Positions 57,401 to 64,000 of a stretch of DNA of 64,000 nt are shown one piece after another. The stretch is taken from NCBI GenBank assembly GCA_049472395.1, contig JBLIRR010000029.1, forward strand, positions 11,012 to 75,011. The letters are read 5' to 3'. A program made the position numbers and the translations under genes. The stretch comes from JBLIRR01 sp049472395 (GTDB taxonomy: Bacteria; SZUA-182; DTGQ01; JBLIRR01). The notes under the pieces are model-generated. The model saw only the letters and a list, made by a program, of their open reading frames with translations, did no database searches and was not told the DNA's origin. Positions within the stretch are counted from its first letter, which is position 1; every line of letters begins with the position of its first letter.

Positions 57401-60400
57401 TCAGATTCATTTCTGCGGATAATGCAATTGGTTATGGTCGGGGAGGAATATTCACAATAAATTCCACCACCATCAGCAGCAGATCCGTTTTGTAAAGTAA
57501 ATCCATCCAGGATCGAGTTCTCATTCTCCCCATTATTAAACGTCACTACACTTCCTGCCTTGCCTCCATCAATAATCGTTGCAGCTACCACAACAGGATC
57601 GTAAGGATCACTACTTTCTACTGTAATAGCTTTACCCAAAAAGTTAATATTCTCCTCGTACGTACCTTGATTGACACTAATGACATATCCGTCAGAGGCA
57701 TCTTCAATAGCTGCTTGAATCGAGGTATACTGATACCCTGAAGGCGCAACTATAAAAAATTTGGCTTCATAGGCACCCATATCGATATACCCATTGATAA
57801 TCCGCTCATTATTATCTTTATCCTTCTCCAGTATATTAGGCGTATTCAAATCGCCACTATCAATACAGGGAGAACCGACCCGGAGATGGTAGTCACAATT
57901 AACAGGATCAACAAAGAGAGGATTGACATTAATATTACCAATCCCTGGATACACACCGCTGCTTTCTTGGATATCAGAATATGTTATGTTGAGAGAACCC
58001 CCTTCATCAAGATAAATTTCATCAAAGTTTCCATCCGATATATTACCCCATAAGATGCTGTTTATTACTATGGGTAAGGAGGATAAGCCGCTGTGAATCC
58101 CTCCGCCTTCTCCGTACGATGTATTGTGACTAATAGTGCAATTAGTAATGATTGGGGAGGAAGCAGAGCAATAAATCCCGCCGCCACCTTCGGGTATTTC
58201 GTTCTGACCCTTTGCCATTGCCAAATTCTCTATGATAAGACAATTGGTAATAGTAGCTGTTGAGTTTTGGCAATAAATCCCGCCACCGTTCTCCTCAGCA
58301 CTGTTTTCAGCTATTGTGCAATTTGTAATAATAGGTGATGAGAAAGAACAATAGATCCCTCCACCATTACCGTTACCCAAGGTACTATATGCTAAATTCC
58401 CTTTAATAATGCACTGATCTATCAACGGAGATGAGGAGTCGCAAAAGATACCACCGCCATAATGAGCCCCTCCATTTTGCAAAGTGAAACCCTTGAGAAT
58501 GGAATCATTGCCTTCTCCATGAGCAAATGTCACCGTGCTGTCTGCCTGGTCTCCATCAATTATAGTGGCAGCAACCACATCCGGATCATCGGGATCACTG
58601 CTCGTGACCCTAAGGGCCTTTCCTTGAAAATTAATATTTTCATAGTAGATTCCAGGTGCTACAATAATAATTGCTACATCCTCTGCCATATCAATCGCCT
58701 TCTGAATGGTTGGAAAAGGATAATCCTCACTCCCATCCTCCGTTCCAGAAGTGTTATTGACATCAACATAATATTTAGGAATTTCAGGTGGTATGTTAGC
58801 AGCGTAACGGTAGCATCGCCCTGAGTCTTCATCCCAATTAAATCCCAGACATTCACAAAAAGCCTGATTATGATGAGGATAGCCAAGGTGAGCTTGAAAG
58901 GTAGTCATTCGCGCAACATTACTTGAATTACAGGAATAAGAGTGTGAGTAATACACGCGGTACAAATCGGGCTCCTGCATTCCTTGAGGGATCAGGTCGG
59001 ACAACTGCGCTTTGAATTTATGCCGACCAGCATCTCCTGTTGGAGGATCGACGTCCATAAATAACCTATTTCGATCAGGGTCCGAACGTGTATAGAGGGT
59101 TGAGTATTCATCATAGCTATACCCATCTGTTTCGTAGCTCCCCTCATAAGAGGCGCACGAGCAACCATCGCCAATTTTATGAATGTCTGCACCGATATAC
59201 GTTTCTCCTATCGTAATGTTACTTCCATCTCCCCAGCCAATTAAGGTATACCCGCCTGAACAATCACCAGTGTTGCTGTTATCACAGAGTATATTGCAGC
59301 TGCAACTCCCCAGGGGCGCGATTGAGTCCCATTGGGCGTCAATGCATATCCAGGCATCAGGATCATACTTGTGGATTATTTGGTTTCCTTGTGAGTCAAC
59401 ATCCTTGGCCCTGCCCCAGCCACAATGGTTTAGGTTCTCTGTGACCAGCTCATAGCATCCCTCTTCTGTCGCTTGGAACTCTGCATTTCCTCTTGAAGAG
59501 TCCCTCTGTTCAACCATCCAATTATCGAGATCACAAAATGACCCGTCTGCAAACAACTCTGTGTCACAGCCAGGCTGTTCCTGGCATATACCGGGACCGG
59601 CACCATCACATACATAAACTCCACAGTCCCCGCAAAGCGCTCCGGGATCATTCTCGGTCATACCCTCATCTATTTGACCATCGCAGTCATTGTCAATACC
59701 GTCGCATATCTCAAGGGTAGGCACACATTCTATAACACTACTCCCCGCGCCCTGAAGCACAACGGTCTTATTTGGATTATCAGGATCATTGGATGCGATG
59801 GTGAGGGTGCCCGTTTCGACCTCAATTCCGGTGGGTATATAGGTGACAACTACCTCCTCGCCCTCCTGAAATGACAGATCAGCCGAGGTGGGAGAAACAG
59901 TAAAATGACTGTTGTTAGCTGCAATGGGATCTATGAGCAGGTTCGCATACCCGAGATTCTTTATTATAAAGCCTTTTTGGATTTGGCTTACCCCCGTCGG
60001 CACCATGAGGCTTAAGTGCTCATCGGACACCCAAATTTGTGCCTGGTCTGCAGGATTATTCACAAAGGCATCCGGTGTAATATCCCCGGTATTTGTCAGG
60101 ATAGTGCAATCTATGCGGATACGGCCGCACCCGCCCTTTCCTGTGTCGATATCGGATGCGCTTATATCACTGGCTGCACCTCCTTCTGCAATGGCAGCAC
60201 CTGTTATGTATATGTCATTGGCGGAGAGGAATATCGACCCACCCGCTCCTGGTCCGCCGAGCGCGCCGACACATGCACTTGTATTTGATGAAGGGCCTTC
60301 ACCGTTGCTTGATATGGTGCCCCCTATTTCAATAAGCGGTGAGAAGATAATGATTATGCCACCACCATTGTGACCCGCGGTATAATCACAATTGTCTTGA

Positions 60401-61269
60401 TCACGGCTTCCTCCCCCGCCACCGCTTCCGAGAAAGAGCCTAGTTAAGGTCTCATCGCCATAGGCAAGGCCATACAATCCATGATTGGTAAAATCCCCGG
60501 AGCAGGGCGCACCGGTTGGTTCCGTACCTGCCTGTCCATACCCGGCAGCGCCGCTTGCTTCACCGCATTCACCCCGTCCGGCACCACCACCACCGATATT
60601 GTTTTCATTGGTATAGAGTTGCACAGATGGTACAATACTCTCTCCGGTAAAACCAACAAAGTACCCGCCCCCATCTGTTGCCTCACCGCCCCTGTAACCT
60701 TTACCATCGAGGTTTATCTGGCCACCGGTATTAATAGTAACCTTTCCACTTGCGCGGAAAAAGAGCACACCTCCTGTCTCCCCATTCCAGGAAGAAGCGG
60801 TTATGTTCCCTCCGGCATCGACTGTTACGTTGGTAAAATGCGGCACACGGATTACCTGGTGTTTCTGCCCGTTATCCGTATTATAGGAATAACGAAGCGA
60901 GCTGTAAAAGCTTAAGGTATTTTCACTAATAGAGGCAATCTGCATACTCTCATACTGACCGGTGATATTTAAGGCGACATCTGTCTCCGGATCCTGCATG
61001 GAGATGATAAGCACCTCATCACCAGCGCTAAATCCTGAACTATCGCTTATCAGGATACTTTTTTGCCCTGCTGGATTATTTCCCGTCACCGCGCTTTTCA
61101 CACGATCGGTAGAAACATCGCCATCTACTCTCAATTCGCCATCAGCCCCGCCTCCCCAGGAGGGAGTTATTCCGGCGATAGAGTCGGTAATAGCGACTCC
61201 TCGCACACATAACATTATTAAGAGGACACAACCCAGCGCATATAGTATGTATCTATAAGTTAATTTCAT
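51445..61269 (-). CDS. Giant secreted beta-helix/PKD/propeller repeat protein (adhesin-like)
   Basis: 3274 aa with an N-terminal signal peptide (ILYALGCVLLIMLCVRGVA). Domain order, by residue: Gly-rich beta region (40-390); Hydin-like Ig (430-510); MopE-like CDGIDNDCDGQIDEG (about 525-540) and a Cys-rich region to ~810; four DUF1565-type beta-helices opening DVN-GTEDGS-E-PF-TIQ-AI or Y-Y-SIQ-AI (about 833, 1166, 1616 and 2570); two PKD domains (1526-1613 and 2246-2333; FLWDFGDGTS / FSWDFGDGTS); a 6-bladed-like propeller (2336-2560); a second Hydin-like Ig (2910-3006); a final beta-helix. No sorting or T9SS motif is seen at the C-terminus. It is probably exported and surface-attached. It starts 47 bp after the NHL gene. 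Confidence 0.9.
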   Translation of the reverse strand: MKLTYRYILYALGCVLLIMLCVRGVAITDSIAGITPSWGGGADGELRVDGDVSTDRVKSAVTGNNPAGQKSILISDSSGFSAGDEVLIISMQDPETDVALNITGQYESMQIASISENTLSFYSSLRYSYNTDNGQKHQVIRVPHFTNVTVDAGGNITASSWNGETGGVLFFRASGKVTINTGGQINLDGKGYRGGEATDGGGYFVGFTGESIVPSVQLYTNENNIGGGGAGRGECGEASGAAGYGQAGTEPTGAPCSGDFTNHGLYGLAYGDETLTRLFLGSGGGGGSRDQDNCDYTAGHNGGGIIIIFSPLIEIGGTISSNGEGPSSNTSACVGALGGPGAGGSIFLSANDIYITGAAIAEGGAASDISASDIDTGKGGCGRIRIDCTILTNTGDITPDAFVNNPADQAQIWVSDEHLSLMVPTGVSQIQKGFIIKNLGYANLLIDPIAANNSHFTVSPTSADLSFQEGEEVVVTYIPTGIEVETGTLTIASNDPDNPNKTVVLQGAGSSVIECVPTLEICDGIDNDCDGQIDEGMTENDPGALCGDCGVYVCDGAGPGICQEQPGCDTELFADGSFCDLDNWMVEQRDSSRGNAEFQATEEGCYELVTENLNHCGWGRAKDVDSQGNQIIHKYDPDAWICIDAQWDSIAPLGSCSCNILCDNSNTGDCSGGYTLIGWGDGSNITIGETYIGADIHKIGDGCSCASYEGSYETDGYSYDEYSTLYTRSDPDRNRLFMDVDPPTGDAGRHKFKAQLSDLIPQGMQEPDLYRVYYSHSYSCNSSNVARMTTFQAHLGYPHHNQAFCECLGFNWDEDSGRCYRYAANIPPEIPKYYVDVNNTSGTEDGSEDYPFPTIQKAIDMAEDVAIIIVAPGIYYENINFQGKALRVTSSDPDDPDVVAATIIDGDQADSTVTFAHGEGNDSILKGFTLQNGGAHYGGGIFCDSSSPLIDQCIIKGNLAYSTLGNGNGGGIYCSFSSPIITNCTIAENSAEENGGGIYCQNSTATITNCLIIENLAMAKGQNEIPEGGGGIYCSASSPIITNCTISHNTSYGEGGGIHSGLSSLPIVINSILWGNISDGNFDEIYLDEGGSLNITYSDIQESSGVYPGIGNINVNPLFVDPVNCDYHLRVGSPCIDSGDLNTPNILEKDKDNNERIINGYIDMGAYEAKFFIVAPSGYQYTSIQAAIEDASDGYVISVNQGTYEENINFLGKAITVESSDPYDPVVVAATIIDGGKAGSVVTFNNGENENSILDGFTLQNGSAADGGGIYCEYSSPTITNCIIRRNESDDDGGGIYCRDSAPTISNCLIAYNLAKGLYGGGAPHCGGGIYCELSSPTITECIISFNTTYGNGGGIYCFYESSPTLNNCTISRNIARSYGGGIGCYINSSPRINNCTVYGNSAEYRGGGIYSEYYSSPTIINSIFWGDSVEGAVNEIHLEYYGSITVSYSDIQLKDGEDKYTGDNNINLDPLFVNSMQENYYLMQGSPCIDKGIETEDSPIDQVGIVRPQGGGVDMGAFEYVSSDSCIPRASFIVDQTEVNDSVTINFDASSSGGSHDEGTDFLWDFGDGTSGRGITISHAYSHCGLYDVSLTVTTTTCGTHSLTLFDFIKVKSSLPSKEVGKSGYTYTTIQEAIDDASYGELILVHDGIYVENIDFLGKTITVRSENGAEVTVIDGNGDGSIVTFNSGESDDSILDGFTLQNASTSDGGGIYCKGSSPTITNCIISGNTAYYYGGGIYCEYSDPTITNCTISNNEADFYDGGGIYFYYSDATIAECTISGNTAHYDGGGIYCEDSDPTITNCTISNNDAYYDNGGGIYFEDSDATITDCIISSNIADDYGGGMYCEDSDLTITNCTISNNEAYTDDGGGIYFEDSDATITDCSISNNIADDYGGGMYCDHSSFTLTNCMINDNICEHDEGGGIYFDYSDAVIAACTISGNIADEDGGGMYFYNSSSTMTNCTINNNISDYDGGGIYFYDSSSTMTNCTINGNICDDYGGGICCDYSDAIITNCTINNNIAEEYGGGICLYYSSSTMTNCTINNNISDYDGGGIDCENSDAIITDCTIIGNISDEDGGGIYFYDSSPTITNCVIGGNSAYYGGGIYFDYSDAITTNCTISRNIAEYDGGGIYNYESSLAFINSILWDDTAGGSYDEIYEDDGGYGGYTSVTYSNVQLESEEVYSGEGNINADPTFINSAEGDYYLMSASPCIDAGSTPDAPSSDNAGIKRPQGSEADMGAYEYIGVDLCIPRAQFTADKTIGIGKSGIVHFDALSSFGSLYPGARFSWDFGDGTSESGTNVNVSHTYSNYGSYDVTMTITTECGSDSITKHDYILLAQGLYSISSYDDFLHIISPMDASTMWKVQITLEGEKVEGGKGLAMDPTTGLLWAVLKLYSGERELVTIDPATGSATSIGTLSDYISGLAFDSVGTLYGVTGDGGDEAETLFILDKTNARLNYFMKLGNGDDGEGIAFNPDDGFMYHMSGYSGEEIFESINLDTGTITNIGIPFSNCVGALTYWEEEGVFLWSDDYSDYKLYRLTTTGVPTYIGPLDHRSKGLALPIKKQQGDGNIYVDINSGSDTEDGSEENPFKTIQGAIESARDGMIINVASGIYDENSILIDKAITIKSIAGPASTILNGSGDGSVVIFNSGVQRETILEGFTITSGWEEYGGGIVCLENASPIIKNNIIIDNKASSEGAGIFCHNGASPFIVNNDISNNTSDLSGGGIACASGSMPLIKDNSIMGNDGGYFGGALSCAPEATPIIANNIIVANESRIKGGAIYCLLSSPVIYNNTIVSNKTGGEGGGICCSDSLYSKPIIANCILWDNQGQDLLNCSATYSTISDGSAGEGTISEDPLFTSYNPVNPMAGDYSLKASSPCLNTGCPNPLFNDLDSSRNDMGAQGGNSILLSFPDHEFFDVPKGARKYANLHIENSGEADITIDGLSIEDTGNFGCETTAPLIVEAGTFADVRVVYHPDSLGEHTTYLHIMSTNFFGTGQVDIGLGGRCVTEHTSLSGSISGTLTLGLASSPYTVTGDIIVENGATLTIDPGVKVQFFESSLTVYGEIRANGSQDNPIVFTSASSSPCMGGWEGITFMQGCSDNCKLQYCQITGVRASLLNAQAAIQISKANPTIHNCVISNNQAHGIACMGDCALDLKDTTIAYNGRSGIYFECEDSALCGDSIVDNNNIFRNFERGITIASNVALSIQYNRIYDNHEEPLSYTHSDNLTLTNNTIMYYRPYGLKGKEELRARLIKLYRDYNLTVHTFLSEFDL
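54900..56150 (-). repeat. Tandem ~69-72-bp units coding for beta-helix rungs
   Basis: About 17-20 rungs of the type TI-T-N/D-C-TI-x-x-N-x-A/S-x-x-x-GGGIY-x-x-x-S-x repeat with strong DNA similarity between neighbours, for example the shared DNA string ttgttgctaattgtgcaatt. They sit in the third beta-helix of the giant protein. Rung number is likely to vary between strains. Confidence 0.8.
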
Positions 61270-61316
61270 GTCTGCCTCATTCTAATCTTCTATCATTATT
61301 AATTTTCTCTATTGAT

Positions 61317-64000
61317 TTAATTTCCTATACTGATTTTACGGACACAATTGTAAAAGGCATCTGTTACAAAAATATCACCCATCTGATCGACAGCAATACC
61401 ATAAGGATTAAGCTGAGCCTTGAGTGCGGGGCCTCCATCACCACTGCACCCAAGAATACCGGTTCCTGCAATGGTTCTTATAATTCCATCAGGACCGACC
61501 ATCCGAATCCGGTAATTCTTCGAATCAGCAATAAATACGAAACCCGCGGAGCTGACGGCAACACCTTCCGGTCCATTGAGCTGGCACTCTACTGCCAATC
61601 CCTTGTCACCGCCATACCCGGCAACACCGGTCCCAGCCAGGATGCGTATTGTCCCACCCGGCTCTATCACACGTATACGGTTATTCCCGGTGTCGGCAAT
61701 ATAGAGAGTGCCTGTGTGATCTATGGCGAGCCCTTCCGGTTTATTCAGTTGAGCACCCGTCGCCATAATATTATCACCGTTGTAGCCGGGAATACCGGTA
61801 CCGGCAATGGTAGTTATTAGTCCGTCTGTATCTATTTTACGGATACAACTGTTTCCCGTATCTGCAATATAGAGAGCGCCTGTCTGGTCTATTGCCACAC
61901 CCTCAGGCCTATTGAGCTGGGCAGCCGTGGCTGCTTCATTATCACCGCTATTGCCTGGCACTCCGGTCCCGGCAATAATGCTTATCACCCCATTTGTATC
62001 AATCTTGCGGATACAATGATTCTTCGTGTCGGCGATATACATATCTCCAGATGAATCAGCGACTACAGCCTCTGGATAATTTAAATTCTCCGCTCCAGCA
62101 ATCGTTGTGATAAGAGCATCCGGCGTTCCATTGTCATCGAATGTGCGAATGGAATGATTTCCCGTATCGGCGATATATACTGTTTCCTGGTTCACTCCAA
62201 CACCGTAAGGATGCCATAGCTGCGTATTAATTGCCACATTTTCCTCACCGCTCTTCGCATAGTTACCATTACCGGCATAGGTATCGATAACCCCGCCGAT
62301 AGTGAACCTGCGAATCCGATAATTATCCGCATCCGCTATATAAATACCGGAATTACTCACAGCCACTGCCTCCGGGTGTTGTATCTGTGAATTAATCGCG
62401 AAGCTTCCATCACCGCTATACCCCGGCACACCCGTGCCGGCTACACTCTGGATTGTTCCCTCTGACGTTATCCTATAAATCCGATTATCGATGGAATCAG
62501 CAACTAAAACATCTCCATTCTGATCTAATGCCAGGCCTTCCGCCCTTTGGAGCTTCGCGAGAGTGCTGATGCTACCGGAGTCCACCTTGCGGACAAAGTT
62601 GTGAGAGCCATCTATGAAATAAATAGTTTCACTATCATCTATAACGATTGCTCCCGGCATAAAGAGTTTGGCTGAGCTGGCTGGCCCACCATCACCACTG
62701 TAACCGGGCATACCGTTTCCGATGACTGTGGTAATAGACCACTCTGTAGTAGCAGTATCTATCTTCCGTATACAATGGTTCATGGTATCTGACACATAAA
62801 TATTTCCTGCACTGTCGAGGGTTATTCCCTGCGGGCTGTGTAAGCGGGAGGAAAGCGCAAGGCCTTGATCGCCACTGTAACCCGGAATACCATTCCCTGC
62901 TATGGTGGTAATACGACCATCAGTTTCGATCTTTCTCACACGATGATTCAGGGTATCGGCAATATAGATAACTCCTCCCGCACTATCTATAGCCAGTGCT
63001 TTCGGTTTGTTTAATCTGGCCAGGAGCGCAGGGCCTTCATCACCACTATAGCCGGTATCCCATCTGGTGTTTCCGGCAATGCGGATCATCATGCCTCCAT
63101 TATCTATCTTATAGATACACGAATCTACAATAAAATAGAGTGCCTCGCCACTTCCGGCAACTAAAGAATTCACATACCCAAGAGCAGTATCCTGTGCCGG
63201 CAATGGAGCCTCTCCCCTCCATCCGGCAACAGTGCTTATGCGAATCCGTATTGGGATTAAGGTTATCTCTGCCAAGAATGCCTTATTGCCCGCCTTATCT
63301 TTGGCAGTGGCACTGATTTTGATCTGCGCCACATCCTGTGGTATTTCATAGGGAAACTCATATACCCCTTGCGACTCTTGAAGCTGCGTATGCTGTCCGA
63401 TTTCTTCGCCCTGAGCAAACAGTGTAACAGAATCAAGAATATAATTATCCGACGCCTCAACCCTCACAATAATCTCTTCACCCTCAAAGGGCCTTGTACC
63501 ATCAGAAGGCTCTAAAATACTCACAACGGGCTCCTCTTCCTCAGCCATGGTGGGATCTTCTCCCATAGCGATTTCTTTACTGTCTGAGAATCCATCACCA
63601 TCGGAATCCTCTTTTGTAGGGTCGGTTATATAGGTATCAATGCCTGGCACCACTTCTTCTCCATCATCAATCGTATCGCCATCAGTATCACGATTGGCCG
63701 CGTCGGTCTCGCCTTCATCCCATACGCCATTTCCATTCGTATCCTCCTGATTCACAGAGAGCCCATCCCCATCATAATCAAAATTACCATAGATGAATTC
63801 ACTCTCGGTCACATTATGATAATCGTACTCTTCCGTGCCGGCAGGATTCTTTAAATCCTGGGCCCTCACTTGGATATGAACACGGGTATAGGGCCCTATA
63901 TTTTCCGGTGCTTCGGGAAGGGTATAGGAAAACTCTTCAGAATGCGACAGCGTGGGATCCCATTCTGAAAAACTTCGCTCTATCGGCGCCCTCAATTGAG
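61317..64000 (-). CDS. NHL-repeat protein with Ca-binding repeats (N-terminus outside window)
   Basis: 892 aa are visible; the frame is open to the window edge, so the start may lie outside. Domain order: unknown N-terminal beta part, Ca-binding thrombospondin type 3-like repeats (DYDGDGLSVNQEDTNGNGVW, DTDGDTIDDGEE, DSDGDGFSDSKE), an Ig-like segment (VSILEPSDGTRPFEGEEI), then about eleven NHL units of the type IAGTG-PGYSGD-G-A--A-LN-P-G-A-D--G-IYIADT-N--IRKI. These form one or two propellers. Probably secreted. It is followed by the giant adhesin gene at 47 bp, so both may be one operon. Confidence 0.85.
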   Translation of the reverse strand, partial: QLRAPIERSFSEWDPTLSHSEEFSYTLPEAPENIGPYTRVHIQVRAQDLKNPAGTEEYDYHNVTESEFIYGNFDYDGDGLSVNQEDTNGNGVWDEGETDAANRDTDGDTIDDGEEVVPGIDTYITDPTKEDSDGDGFSDSKEIAMGEDPTMAEEEEPVVSILEPSDGTRPFEGEEIIVRVEASDNYILDSVTLFAQGEEIGQHTQLQESQGVYEFPYEIPQDVAQIKISATAKDKAGNKAFLAEITLIPIRIRISTVAGWRGEAPLPAQDTALGYVNSLVAGSGEALYFIVDSCIYKIDNGGMMIRIAGNTRWDTGYSGDEGPALLARLNKPKALAIDSAGGVIYIADTLNHRVRKIETDGRITTIAGNGIPGYSGDQGLALSSRLHSPQGITLDSAGNIYVSDTMNHCIRKIDTATTEWSITTVIGNGMPGYSGDGGPASSAKLFMPGAIVIDDSETIYFIDGSHNFVRKVDSGSISTLAKLQRAEGLALDQNGDVLVADSIDNRIYRITSEGTIQSVAGTGVPGYSGDGSFAINSQIQHPEAVAVSNSGIYIADADNYRIRRFTIGGVIDTYAGNGNYAKSGEENVAINTQLWHPYGVGVNQETVYIADTGNHSIRTFDDNGTPDALITTIAGAENLNYPEAVVADSSGDMYIADTKNHCIRKIDTNGVISIIAGTGVPGNSGDNEAATAAQLNRPEGVAIDQTGALYIADTGNSCIRKIDTDGLITTIAGTGIPGYNGDNIMATGAQLNKPEGLAIDHTGTLYIADTGNNRIRVIEPGGTIRILAGTGVAGYGGDKGLAVECQLNGPEGVAVSSAGFVFIADSKNYRIRMVGPDGIIRTIAGTGILGCSGDGGPALKAQLNPYGIAVDQMGDIFVTDAFYNCVRKISIGN

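Overview
The window is AT-rich bacterial DNA, Gram-negative by its contents: proteins with signal peptides, a periplasmic-type multihaem cytochrome remnant, very large secreted repeat proteins and a contractile injection system. The multihaem cytochrome, MopE-like Cys motif, UbiA-type enzyme and NifX-like fragments together fit an anaerobic delta-type lineage such as Desulfobacterota. That placement is inference; no rRNA or universal marker is present.

Layout. (1) 1-931, + strand: end of a membrane protein, then a small CoA-binding protein flanked by two truncated NifX/NifB-like starts. (2) 967-10236, - strand: a tightly packed nine-gene lipid-type operon, in transcription order UbiA-type prenyltransferase, Fe-S flavin ene-reductase, acyl carrier protein, alpha-oxoamine synthase, DAG-kinase-family lipid kinase, ThiL-like protein, ketosynthase, SDR epimerase and radical SAM/SPASM protein. 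The oxoamine synthase, ACP, SDR and lipid kinase recall bacterial sphingolipid synthesis, but the full set is not a pathway I recognise. (3) 10.3-13.3 kb: decayed DNA with a broken triheme cytochrome, a transposase remnant and an orphan fragment. (4) 13.5-47.8 kb, - strand: a secreted propeller-like protein and a complete-looking extracellular contractile injection system (eCIS, Afp/PVC/MAC type). Transcription order is sheath, two tube proteins, a 56-aa DUF5908-like protein, Afp7-like protein, VgrG-like spike, gp25, giant Afp11-like protein, fibre, fibre chaperone, second fibre, giant Afp12-like protein, tape measure, DUF4255 terminator, an unknown 417-aa protein, AAA+ ATPase and a candidate cargo toxin. 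(5) 48.3-51.4 kb: a graveyard upstream of the eCIS, with a dead effector leader (DUF4157), an aldo/keto reductase remnant, a duplicated adhesin scrap, an AraC-type helix-turn-helix remnant and an intact radical SAM gene. (6) 51.4-64 kb, - strand: a 3274-aa secreted beta-helix/PKD/propeller protein preceded by an NHL-repeat protein that runs off the window.

The most unusual content is the heavily elaborated eCIS. A roughly 110-residue repeat domain occurs in both the giant baseplate protein and one tail fibre. The Afp12-like protein ends in five LamG-like lectin modules. The tape measure has an internal duplication. The last gene is a candidate effector with a degenerate DUF4157-type leader and a Cys/His protease-like C-terminus, and a second, dead effector lies just upstream of the operon. 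I read this as a surface- or sugar-targeting injection machine whose cargo has turned over; that reading is inference.
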